Assembly: GCA_017435245.1 (NCBI GenBank)
Contig: JAFSFK010000152.1
Coordinates: 1 to 8,309, forward strand
Source: Oscillospiraceae bacterium
Lineage (GTDB): Bacteria; Bacillota; Clostridia; Oscillospirales; Oscillospiraceae
Direction of reading: 5' to 3'
DNA: 8,309 nucleotides
Position numbers and translations under genes: made by a program. How positions within the stretch are numbered: position 1 is the first letter of the stretch; the number at the start of each line of letters is the position of its first letter. The notes below the pieces were generated by a model that worked only from the letters and a program-made list of their open reading frames with translations, ran no database searches and was not told where the DNA came from. Below, in pieces: positions 1 to 6,043 of the stretch.

Positions 1-807
1 AACGGTACAGCCGCTCATATTGAGAGTCTGCTTTCTGGTGGTGCAGAACACACCGCCGTCGGTTGCTGCATCACAGTCAGTGATGGTGGTATCTGCGATG
101 TTGAAGGTATTGCCTTCAGCGTTGACATAGATCACGCCGCCGTTCAGAGCATCAAAGCTCTTGATGGTACAACCCTTGATATTGATACCGTCGGTCAGCT
201 TAGTACCCACAGACATTACACCGCCGTTGACAGTGGTGCCGCTGCAAGCAGAGCCGTCCAGGATAACATCGTACAGGTTGAATGCCTTAGGTGCGCCGTT
301 ATCGTCGCTCCAGAAGCCGGCGATCTTACCCTGGATGTTGCCCTTAACAGGCTTCAGAGTACCGCCGCCCTGGCAGTCCACGATGGTAAAGTCAGCACCG
401 CCGGACAGACGGAACATTCTGGTGTTGGGACCGGTCAGAGTATGGCCGTGCAGGCAGATGGTAACCTTGAGATTACCAACACCGGTGACAGGGGAAGTTG
501 CACGGTCAGGATCGTGCTCGGTGGTGACCAGACCGGACAGAGTAGCATCCTCGGTCAGGCAGAAGTAACCACCCTCGTACAGCTCTTCACGGTTACCGCT
601 CCAAGCCTTCCACTCCACATCTGCGCCGGCATAGTGGGCAGATGCGTGGGTTTCATTAATAGAAACTTCCGGCATTTCGTTTTCATCCGGAGTTTCCACG
701 GGTGTTTCTTCGGTTGCGTAGACGCTTGCTGCGTTCCAGGGCATCAGACCGATGACCATCACAAGAGCAACAGCTAAGCTAAGAACACGCTTTAACAAAT
801 TGTCCAT
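1..807 (-). CDS. Secreted beta-helix-type surface protein, N-terminal part (runs off left edge)
   Basis: An open minus-strand frame of 269 codons starts at the ATG at 805-807 and has no stop before the window edge, so the C-terminus is missing. Residues 1-31 are a classical signal peptide: MDNLLKR, a hydrophobic core (SLAVALVMVIGLMP), then cleavage probably after SVYA. The mature end starts TEETPVETPDENE, an acidic linker. From about residue 70 the sequence is rich in short beta-strands with G, T, N and D turns (ICLHGHTL, FTIVDCQGGGTL, GGVIYV, GGVFC), with elements recurring about every 20-30 residues. This is the look of right-handed parallel beta-helix surface proteins of Clostridia. No catalytic residues can be assigned, so it may be an adhesin or a polysaccharide-active protein. 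A perfect AAGGAGG lies at 821-827, 13 nt before the ATG, which is a little far; no better in-frame start is seen. The nearest clear promoter is at 1224-1252. Confidence 0.85.
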   Translation of the reverse strand, partial: MDNLLKRVLSLAVALVMVIGLMPWNAASVYATEETPVETPDENEMPEVSINETHASAHYAGADVEWKAWSGNREELYEGGYFCLTEDATLSGLVTTEHDPDRATSPVTGVGNLKVTICLHGHTLTGPNTRMFRLSGGADFTIVDCQGGGTLKPVKGNIQGKIAGFWSDDNGAPKAFNLYDVILDGSACSGTTVNGGVMSVGTKLTDGINIKGCTIKSFDALNGGVIYVNAEGNTFNIADTTITDCDAATDGGVFCTTRKQTLNMSGCTV

Positions 808-1098
808 ATTGCGTTTGTTTCCTCCTTAAATTTTTCTTATTTCGGTACCCCTTTGAGGACTCTGCCTTTTTCTCCGCATCTCCATTACCGGTCACCACTC
901 CGGCTTTGAAAACGCTTAGTCCATCAGAAATCGCTCAATTGGGCCCATTTATAAAAAGCCAACTAATACCTTCCAGCCATGCTTTCACAGGGTCAGGACC
1001 TACTCCCGCCGCAGTGAAAAAATCGCACCATATCCGGTATATGCAGCAAGAGCAAGACCTTACCCTGTGCGCACAGCCAGTCGGTATTTGTCGGATTC

Positions 1099-1164
1099 TT
1101 ATCCTTCGGGAATCAGCACAAAAGGCAGCACAAGCAGCAACGCAGCATACCGCTTCATAGGCAT
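1099..1164 (-). CDS. Short hydrophobic leader-like ORF (21 aa), possibly the start of a frameshifted secreted protein
   Basis: On the minus strand an AAGGAAG (1172-1178) lies 7 nt before ATG (1162-1164). The ORF reads MPMKRY followed by AALLLVLPFVLI and PEG, then TAA at 1099-1101. Two basic residues followed by a 12-residue hydrophobic core is a signal-peptide start. A promoter (TTGCAA-17-TAAAAT) lies 60-90 nt upstream. Just before the stop, the +1 frame opens as DKNPTNTDWLCAQGK and runs 36 codons to a TGA at 993-995, so a one-base loss could have broken a secreted protein of about 57 residues. Alternatively the 21-residue peptide is a genuine small membrane peptide or leader peptide for the gene at 1-807. 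No family is recognised. Promoter and ribosome site are good; the coding status is uncertain. Confidence 0.35.
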   Translation of the reverse strand: MPMKRYAALLLVLPFVLIPEG

Positions 1165-1223
1165 TTCCACTCTTCCTTCTGATAAAAACCAACTTAGGGC
1201 ATAGTTCTACTTATAGGAAGTAA

Positions 1224-1252
1224 ATTTTACCACTAACTACAACAAATTGCAA
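1224..1252 (-). promoter_or_regulatory. Sigma-A type promoter reading leftward
   Basis: On the minus strand, -35 TTGCAA (1247-1252) and -10 TAAAAT (1224-1229) are separated by exactly 17 nt. The flanks are AT-rich. Initiation is expected near 1217, about 50 nt before the ATG of the short ORF at 1164 and about 410 nt before the surface-protein start at 807. It uses the same -35 hexamer and spacing as the helicase promoter at 5983-6011. It is seen by sequence only. Confidence 0.55.
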
Positions 1253-1293
1253 GCGATTATTGGAAATTCATTTACATTTTTGGATTTTTCCTA

Positions 1294-1522
1294 TTGCATA
1301 CAACTGTCCGCCAAGCTCCCAGCGCCTTGCCATCCACCTCTTACCAAACCGACAAATCGGAAGATATAGAAAAGCTCCGGCGGGTTCCTGCGGCAGCTGC
1401 TGCCCAAGGATTTTGACACCGGGGATCTGATCGTGGTGCTGCTGCTCCTTTTAATGGCCGGCGACTGCGAGGAAGACCGCAACAACGCTTTGCTTACTTT
1501 GGCACTGTATTTCCTGATGTAA
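1294..1522 (+). pseudogene. 3' remnant of a small Leu-rich hypothetical protein gene
   Basis: The frame 1370-1522 reads without a stop to TAA (1520-1522) and encodes a coherent C-terminus: GGFLRQLLPKDFDTGDL, then IVVLLLLLMAGDCEEDR and NNALLTLALYFLM. It has an amphipathic lead-in, a hydrophobic stretch, a short acidic loop and a second hydrophobic stretch, which resembles the tail of small hypothetical proteins common in Clostridia (from memory, not searched). There is no start codon: TAG at 1367-1369 closes the frame. The adjacent frame upstream (about 1294-1384) reads SYQTDKSEDIEKLRR and would join it by a +1 shift near 1380. There is no ribosome binding site or promoter. The best reading is a frameshifted, 5'-truncated remnant. 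The function is unknown. Confidence 0.45.
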
Positions 1523-1549
1523 AATGCGCTGCGACCACCGCAGTGTGAC

Positions 1550-1770
1550 TTTCAAATTCCAGTTTATCGAGCAATTTATAACGTTGCTGCGCACCTAGGC
1601 TCCCTCTGATGAGGGAACTGTCAAAAAACTTTGATTTTTGGCAGAGGGAGAGAAAAAGTAGCAGTAGCAACGATTTCTCTCCCCCAGGCACGGCTACGCC
1701 GTGCCAGCCCCCTCGTCAGAGGGGGCCTTTGGATGCGGTACGCAACAGTTCGATAAACCGGAATTGGGCG
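1550..1770. repeat. MITE-like interspersed repeat with terminal inverted repeats and internal hairpins
   Basis: The ends are imperfect inverted repeats: 1553-1572 and 1748-1767 match at 17 of 20 positions when one is reverse complemented, and similarity continues inward with gaps. Inside are several perfect or near-perfect stems: TCCCTC/GAGGGA (1601-1616), a TG(T)CAAAAA/TTTTTGGCA hairpin (1619-1643), GGGAGAGAAA paired with TTTCTCTCCC, GGCACGGC/GCCGTGCC (1687-1705) and CCCCCTC/GAGGGGG (1708-1725). The element has no coding capacity. The 24-nt left end (1550-1573) recurs at 8148-8171 with one mismatch, so it is an interspersed family. No target-site duplication is evident. It lies between two convergent 3' ends. 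It could be a non-autonomous transposon relic or a REP-like RNA element. Confidence 0.65.
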
Positions 1771-1772
1771 CA

Positions 1773-1801
1773 TAAAGCCGCCCGGGGATCTCCCCGGGCG
1801 G
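1773..1801 (-). terminator. Strong GC hairpin terminating the surface-protein operon
   Basis: CCGCCCGGGGA (1778-1788) pairs perfectly over 11 bp with TCCCCGGGCGG (1791-1801), leaving a 2-nt loop (or 10 bp with a 4-nt loop). It starts 19 nt beyond the stop of the gene that ends at 1820. Read leftward, the stem is followed by GCTTTATG, a short and impure U-tract, so termination may be moderate. The arm TCCCCGGGCGG recurs at the right end of the window (8298-8308), so the hairpin may also belong to a repeat family. Confidence 0.7.
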
Positions 1802-1819
1802 TTGGTGCTTATTATAGTA

Positions 1820-3808
1820 TTATTTTGCAATGCCGTTTTTCACGGTGTATGTCTTACCGCCATAGGTAGCATAGCCGTTGTATCCCCAGTTGATGCTGCC
1901 CTTCTGGACATAGAACAGACCGCCGTTGGTATGCTTGACTAAGCCGGTATAACCCCAGCTGATACTGCCCTTCTGGACATAGAACCAACCGCCGTTGCTG
2001 TGCTGCACCAGGCCGGTAAAGCCCCAATTGATGCTGCCCTTCTTGATGTAGTACCAAACACCGTTGGTATGCAGAACCAAGCCGGTGAAGCCCCAGCTGA
2101 TCCTGCCCTTCTGGATGTAGTACCAAGCGCCGTTGCTGTGCTGCACCAAACCGTTGAAGCCCCAGCTGATCTTGCCATTTTGTATGTAATACCATACTCC
2201 ATCGGTATGCTGCACCAGACCGGCGAATGTACTCTGAACCCGGCTGCTCTTGACATAGTACCAGGTGCCGTCGTTGCTCTTGACAAGACCGTTGACGCCC
2301 CATTTGAGCCGACCCTTTTGGACATAATAGGTTGTACCATTATAGGTAGTCACGCCGGTGTAGCTCCAGTTGATGCTGCCCTTCTGGACATAGTACCATG
2401 CTCCGTCGCTGTGCTGCACCAGTCCGGTATAACTCCAGTTGATAATACCGTTTTCCACATAGTACCAAGCGCCATTGGTATGCTGTACAAGACCAGTATA
2501 ATTCCAGTTGACAACACCGTATTCCACATAGTACCAAGCGCCATTGGTGTGCTGAACAAGACCGGTATAGTCAAAGGCTAGGATTCCATCCACATAGTAT
2601 AGCCAATAACCATCCACTTCCTTAAGTCCATTGATGGTGTTATCATATGTAGCCCAATAGAGGTAATCCCCTCCTAAGTCGTACATCACATCCTCTGTCC
2701 AGGTTTTGTTATTTTTGGGAATAAACGCAACTACATCCTGCGCCTCCACTCCATACACCTTCGTAGTAATAATCAAGCCGTCGTTCTCAGGTGCATTTCC
2801 CTTGAAGATAATCTCAGTTAAAGCATTGCAATGGCTAAACACTTCGCTGCCCATATTTTTAACACTGCTAGGAATAATAATACTGATCAGATCGTCACAG
2901 CTCCAAAACGCACGTTTTCCAATATGAGTAACACTATTGGGAATCGACACATCTACCAAGCAATCGCAATCCATGAACGCTTGGTCTCCAATATGTGTAA
3001 CACTAGCCGGAATATCTATTTTTTCCAACCAGATACAGTCTTGAAACATACTGTCTTCAATTTTGCGAATACCCTTTGACAGCTTTACACTGGTCAAATT
3101 ACTGCATCCATAAAACAGGAGCACACCAACACTAGTAACACTATCGGGTATCGTCACACTGGTTAATCTTGTACAGCCATAGAATGCATAATTGTCAATA
3201 CTTGTGACACTGTCGGGGATTGATACACTTGAGAGGTCAGTACACCCAGCGAACGCACTATTTCCAATGCTGGTAACACCGTCTTCAATCACAACCGTTG
3301 CGATTCTTAATTTATCGGAACTCCATGATGGGTGATCATTCCAAGACATCTCACCCGTTCCTGAGATGGTCAGGGTACATGTGTCATCCAGAGTCCAGGT
3401 GAGGTTATCACCGCAGGTACCGCTGGCGGCATACAGTACCGGGGTTGTCTCCTCCACGGATTCCGGGAGAGTGGGTTCTTCCACAGGAGCTTCCGTAGGT
3501 GCCTCGGTGGGTTCCTCTGTAGGTTCCTCTGTAGGTTCCTCTGTAGGCTCCTCGGTGGGTTCCTCAGTGGGTTCCTCAGTAGGTGCCTCGATAGGCTCCT
3601 CGGTGAGTTCCTCGGTGAGTTCCTCGGTGAGTTCCTCGGTGGGTGCCTCCGTAGGTTCCTCAATGGGTTCCTCATTGGGTTCCTCGGTAGGCACAGTTTC
3701 AACAGGTACGGTTTCTTCCTCCGTTGCAAGTACCTGCGCCGGGATATAGGAGGCAATCAGTATCAATGCCAACGCCAATGCAAAAATCCGTTTCATCGAA
3801 CACATCAT
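1820..3808 (-). CDS. Secreted BspA-type leucine-rich repeat protein with C-terminal wall-binding-like repeats
   Basis: The protein has 662 residues from the ATG at 3806-3808, chosen because AAGGAG (3818-3823) lies 9 nt upstream; the frame is open further upstream but that part carries the ribosome site itself. Domains in order: signal peptide 1-28 (MKRIFALALALILIAS, cleavage near QVLA); an acidic Pro/Thr/Glu linker about 30-120 made of 18 tetrads of the PTEE type; a lead-in ASGTCGDNLTWTL to about 175; seven BspA-like LRR_5 repeats about 177-338 (VTSIGNSAFAGC type); a short linker; and 12 aromatic repeats of 22-23 residues at 395-662 (GLVQHTNGAWYYV plus INWGYTG). It is probably exported and held on the wall by the aromatic repeats; there is no LPXTG motif or C-terminal membrane anchor. 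BspA-like LRRs usually mediate binding to host or other cells. It is the third gene of the BlaI-M56 operon, 26 nt after the peptidase gene. Confidence 0.9.
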   Translation of the reverse strand: MMCSMKRIFALALALILIASYIPAQVLATEEETVPVETVPTEEPNEEPIEEPTEAPTEELTEELTEELTEEPIEAPTEEPTEEPTEEPTEEPTEEPTEEPTEAPTEAPVEEPTLPESVEETTPVLYAASGTCGDNLTWTLDDTCTLTISGTGEMSWNDHPSWSSDKLRIATVVIEDGVTSIGNSAFAGCTDLSSVSIPDSVTSIDNYAFYGCTRLTSVTIPDSVTSVGVLLFYGCSNLTSVKLSKGIRKIEDSMFQDCIWLEKIDIPASVTHIGDQAFMDCDCLVDVSIPNSVTHIGKRAFWSCDDLISIIIPSSVKNMGSEVFSHCNALTEIIFKGNAPENDGLIITTKVYGVEAQDVVAFIPKNNKTWTEDVMYDLGGDYLYWATYDNTINGLKEVDGYWLYYVDGILAFDYTGLVQHTNGAWYYVEYGVVNWNYTGLVQHTNGAWYYVENGIINWSYTGLVQHSDGAWYYVQKGSINWSYTGVTTYNGTTYYVQKGRLKWGVNGLVKSNDGTWYYVKSSRVQSTFAGLVQHTDGVWYYIQNGKISWGFNGLVQHSNGAWYYIQKGRISWGFTGLVLHTNGVWYYIKKGSINWGFTGLVQHSNGGWFYVQKGSISWGYTGLVKHTNGGLFYVQKGSINWGYNGYATYGGKTYTVKNGIAK
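1823..2626 (-). repeat. Array of 12 in-frame 66-69-bp repeats (aromatic wall-binding-like units)
   Basis: These DNA units encode residues 395-662 of the surface protein. Each unit has a GLVQHTNG-type start, a WYYV core and a G-x-INW-x-YTG end. Units 2-4 and 7-11 are nearly identical, while units 1, 5, 6 and 12 have diverged, with units 5 and 12 reading TTYNG and ATYGG instead of VQHTNG. The near-identical inner units suggest recent duplication or gene conversion, so the copy number could vary between strains. The units resemble choline- and glucan-binding repeats in their Gly and Trp/Tyr pattern, but the ligand cannot be read from sequence. Confidence 0.85.
3470..3691 (-). repeat. 12-bp tandem repeat encoding the PTEE linker
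   Basis: About 18 consecutive 12-bp units encode Pro-Thr-Glu-Glu and close variants (PTEA, LTEE, PIEA, PNEE). Because the period is four codons, gain or loss of units keeps the frame and changes only the length of the acidic spacer between the signal peptide and the LRR domain. Six consecutive PTEE tetrads form the most uniform part. Confidence 0.85.
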
Positions 3809-3834
3809 GATAGTTTTCTCCTTTCTGTTGATGG

Positions 3835-5487
3835 TTAAGGCCAAATGCTAACGATTGGATACTGGGGACCTTGGCTGCCTGTACCGGTTTCAAAAAGGCT
3901 ACTGCCTCCAGACCGTGTTCTCCAACCGCAGTATGTACAAATGCGGTAACCGCTTCCATAATCCACTAAATTATGGGCTTTTTGTCCGATTGTCACCTGA
4001 TAGGAAGCGCCACATCCGGTGCATACCATTATATCAAAGCCGGGCGACATACAGGTGGCCTCCACGCCGCTCTGTTTGACATAGTTATGGGGCAGCTGCG
4101 CATAGCTGCAGCTTTCCGAATAACCACACCGGCTGCAAATATAAGCTCCTTCACCGGCACTTGCGCAGGTAGCCGCTTTTAGAACGGTTTCCTGCAGATC
4201 GTGTACATTGTTTGTCTGCAGCACTTTGGTCACAAACAGTTTGCTGCAGTGACCGCAGATCGTATATTCTTCTCCTTCTTCCGTACAGTTGGGTTCCTTC
4301 ACATAGGTCGGTCCGGCGGCAATATGGCCGGTTTTTTCTATGGGTTCCGTCTTTTGGTCGCCGCAGCCGACACATTGATGCAGCATCGTTCCCTGATGAG
4401 TGCAGGTGGATGGTTTTGTCACAACACCCTCATCATAAGAATGCTCTGCCATATCCACCAAAACCGTGTAGCTATGCCGGCAACGGCTGCACACCCGGGT
4501 CTGAATACCCGTTTGGGTGCAGGTTGGCTCTGTGGTGATCTGTCCTTGATACATATGGACACAGGACTTCGGGTTTGTAAGGAAGCACCCCGCCATGACC
4601 GCACACAGCAGCACACAGGCACATACGATCCAAAATGCAGGCTTTTTATAACGGAGCACGCCCTTGATCCTGGCTTTTACACTGATCTCGCCAAAGGCAA
4701 TCGGACACACCATAATCATCCGGCGATGGACACTGCATACTGCCAGTGCCTCCGAATAGCCTATCTTTCCGTCAGGGTCCATCCCCACGATCACTTTTTC
4801 ATCGCAAGCACGCTCAATATCCCGGCACAACAGGATATAAGCCAACCACAGTAACGGATTGAACCAGTAAACTGTCAACAACAAAAATCCAATGGGCTTC
4901 CACCAATGATCCCGGCGCTTTATATGGGCATTTTCGTGGGCGATCACATAATCCAGATGTTCTTCCGTCATCCCCGAAGGAACATAGATCCGGGGACGAA
5001 ATATCCCCAACAAAAAGGGAGATTCCACATTGTCGCAGATATAGATATTGTCCCGGCAACGGATGGACACCCTTACCTGATACCATAGCCTAAAATAAGC
5101 CACTGCGCTATACAGTAGGATCGCTACCATACCTGTCACCCAAGCAATAGCTGCATAAAATATCACCTTTTCAATGATATTTTCTCCCATAGGTAAATAT
5201 TGGGTGAACAGCGGATTGACTGTACTGTTTACCGCCGGAATACCGCTATAGATCGCTGGCGTTTCCGACACCGCCACATTCAGCGGAATCACCTCTGCAC
5301 TGGGGATCAAGCTGATTGCGCTCTCTATGGTAAAGGGCATCACCAACCGCAGGCCAACGATCCCCCACAACAGACAGGCAATCCATCTGGGTCCCTTTTT
5401 AAGGAACAATCGAAGAAAAATCACCGCAAGCACCAACCAACTGGCTGCGATGCTCATATTCAGTAATTTCAGAAAAACCGCTGTCAT
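3835..5487 (-). CDS. M56 (BlaR1-like) membrane metallopeptidase with a repeated Cys/His ectodomain
   Basis: This is a 550-residue membrane protein. Hydrophobic segments lie near 13-30, 36-50, 106-131, 197-220 and 284-303. The gluzincin zinc site is HENAH (184-188) with the third ligand E225 in DIERACDE, 37 residues after the second His as in BlaR1; the family motif WFNPLLW is at 208-214. After the last membrane segment, about 245 residues should be outside the cell. They lack the penicillin-binding SxxK/KTG motifs and instead hold five and a half repeats of 38-41 residues, each with His, one Cys, then CxxC: His 311, 349, 388, 429, 467, 505; single Cys 323, 362, 401, 441, 479; CxxC at 333, 372, 411, 451, 489, 517. 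By family analogy it is a sensor-protease that relieves repression by its partner. Its ATG overlaps the repressor stop (ATGA) and AGGAAG precedes it. Confidence 0.9.
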   Translation of the reverse strand: MTAVFLKLLNMSIAASWLVLAVIFLRLFLKKGPRWIACLLWGIVGLRLVMPFTIESAISLIPSAEVIPLNVAVSETPAIYSGIPAVNSTVNPLFTQYLPMGENIIEKVIFYAAIAWVTGMVAILLYSAVAYFRLWYQVRVSIRCRDNIYICDNVESPFLLGIFRPRIYVPSGMTEEHLDYVIAHENAHIKRRDHWWKPIGFLLLTVYWFNPLLWLAYILLCRDIERACDEKVIVGMDPDGKIGYSEALAVCSVHRRMIMVCPIAFGEISVKARIKGVLRYKKPAFWIVCACVLLCAVMAGCFLTNPKSCVHMYQGQITTEPTCTQTGIQTRVCSRCRHSYTVLVDMAEHSYDEGVVTKPSTCTHQGTMLHQCVGCGDQKTEPIEKTGHIAAGPTYVKEPNCTEEGEEYTICGHCSKLFVTKVLQTNNVHDLQETVLKAATCASAGEGAYICSRCGYSESCSYAQLPHNYVKQSGVEATCMSPGFDIMVCTGCGASYQVTIGQKAHNLVDYGSGYRICTYCGWRTRSGGSSLFETGTGSQGPQYPIVSIWP

Positions 5488-5852
5488 AGATTTTCTTCCT
5501 CATATGATTCGATCATTGTTCTGATCTGTGTCAATTCTTCCGGTGTAGGAGACTTTCTTGTGGTAAATGCTGCGATAAATGCAGGCAAAGACCCATGAAA
5601 GTTTTCCTGAACAAACTGCTCACTTTGAATCGCAAAAAACTCATCTTTGGAAAGAACTACGCTGACCACACCATCCTTGGTGCAAAAAATCCCCCGATCA
5701 CAAAGCTTTTTCAATACCGTATATGTGGTGGTGCGTTTCCAGTTCAGTTCCTTTTCGCAAAGGATCGTCAGTTCCTTTGTAGTCAACGGTGCATTTTCCC
5801 AAATAATATCCGAGAATCGGGCTTCCACTATTCCCAGCTTTATTTCCGCCAT
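5484..5852 (-). CDS. BlaI/MecI-family transcriptional repressor
   Basis: The protein has 122 residues, close to the 120-126 usual for BlaI/MecI. The start is the ATG at 5850-5852 because AAAGGAAG (5860-5867) sits 7 nt upstream; an upstream in-frame ATG at 5870 would place that site inside the coding region. The N-terminal two thirds form the winged helix: KLGIVEARFSDIIWE, then TTKELTILCEKE, then the recognition region WKRTTTYTVLKKLCDRG (about 38-54) and a wing with TKDGVVSVVLSKDEF. The C-terminal third (SLPAFIAAFTTRK, then PTPEELTQIRTMIE) is the dimerisation region seen in the family. It should repress its own operon by binding the dyad at 5873-5916, and should be inactivated through the M56 protein encoded next. 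It is the first gene of the operon and overlaps the second by 4 nt. Confidence 0.93.
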   Translation of the reverse strand: MAEIKLGIVEARFSDIIWENAPLTTKELTILCEKELNWKRTTTYTVLKKLCDRGIFCTKDGVVSVVLSKDEFFAIQSEQFVQENFHGSLPAFIAAFTTRKSPTPEELTQIRTMIESYEEENL

Positions 5853-5872
5853 TGATATACTTCCTTTCACAT

Positions 5873-5916
5873 TGTCTATTGGTAGTAGACTACCTTTAGT
5901 CTATCATCAATAGACA
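5873..5916. promoter_or_regulatory. Nested 44-bp dyad, probable BlaI-type operator
   Basis: Outer arms TGTCTATTG (5873-5881) and CAATAGACA (5908-5916) are perfect 9-bp inverted repeats. Inner arms TAGACTA (5886-5892) and TAGTCTA (5897-5903) are perfect 7-bp inverted repeats. All three gaps are 4 nt, so the whole site is symmetric. A further dyad, GTAGT/ACTAC, overlaps the left inner arm. It covers the -10 box and the spacer of the operon promoter, the usual position of BlaI/MecI operators, and could hold two repressor dimers. Confidence 0.85.
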
Positions 5917-5926
5917 GTTTTGTCAA
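5898..5926 (-). promoter_or_regulatory. Promoter of the repressor-M56-surface protein operon
   Basis: On the minus strand, a consensus -35 TTGACA (5921-5926) and -10 TAGACT (5898-5903) lie 17 nt apart. The -10 is part of the inner operator arm and the spacer contains an outer arm, so repressor binding would block polymerase. Transcription should start near 5890, inside the dyad, giving a leader of about 38 nt. The promoter diverges from the helicase promoter, whose -35 starts 57 nt away. Confidence 0.8.
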
Positions 5927-5982
5927 TCACTTACCTTTCCTCTCGCTCCAATATTGATCATTTTCCAGCTAAGGTAAACCTG

Positions 5983-6011
5983 TTGCAAATTTACGAAAAA
6001 TCTGATATAAT
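5983..6011 (+). promoter_or_regulatory. Promoter of the helicase-DprA unit
   Basis: -35 TTGCAA (5983-5988) and a perfect -10 TATAAT (6006-6011) are 17 nt apart, with TG one base before the -10 (extended -10). It lies outside the 44-bp dyad, so direct repression by BlaI is unlikely. The leader would be about 25-28 nt, ending with AAGGAAG before the helicase ATG. Confidence 0.85.
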
Positions 6012-6043
6012 GATTAAAATTATGCACAAAAGGAAGAACACAT

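Larger units (their letters stand above)
808..1369. other. Intergenic stretch with decayed or very short coding only
   Basis: No intact gene of normal length is convincing here on either strand. The left part (808-828) is the ribosome binding site region of the surface-protein gene. Positions 1099-1164 hold a short leader-like ORF with its own promoter at 1224-1252, and from about 1294 onward a degraded plus-strand gene begins. The rest, about 830-990 and 1253-1290, shows no recognisable gene, RNA or strong hairpin. If the 1224-1252 promoter is the one used for the gene ending at the left edge, the transcript would have an untranslated leader of about 400 nt. Confidence 0.5.

Noticed and set aside
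161..777. Plus-strand open frames opposite the left-edge gene
   Set aside because: The minus strand is open for all 269 codons with signal peptide and AGGAGG, so these are shadows.
935..1192. Minus-strand 85-codon open frame beginning MVFIRRKSG
   Set aside because: Its start lies upstream of the good AAGGAAG, its sequence is Cys-rich and composition-driven, and the overlapping frame with the signal-peptide-like start is better placed behind the ribosome site.
2000..2581. Plus-strand open frame of 193 codons with a regular 23-residue repeat
   Set aside because: It is the mirror of the aromatic repeat array; its periodicity comes from the minus-strand gene and it has no start signals.
1823..2626. 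CRISPR array
   Set aside because: The regular 66-69-bp repeats have no unique spacers and are translated in frame as protein repeats.
3366..3749. Plus-strand Ser/Gly/Val repeat protein
   Set aside because: It is the antisense reading of the PTEE-coding 12-bp repeats, with no ribosome binding site.
3809..3844. Upstream ATG at 3844 as the start of the LRR surface protein
   Set aside because: It would place the AAGGAG inside the coding region and overlap the M56 stop; the ATG at 3808 has ideal spacing and begins a normal signal peptide.
4201..4854. Plus-strand open frame of 217 codons
   Set aside because: It is antisense to the M56 gene, with no domain and no start signals.
3835..5852. Beta-lactam resistance regulator (blaI-blaR1 proper)
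   Set aside because: The peptidase lacks the penicillin-binding sensor and no beta-lactamase or PBP gene is in the operon, so only the regulatory core is shared.
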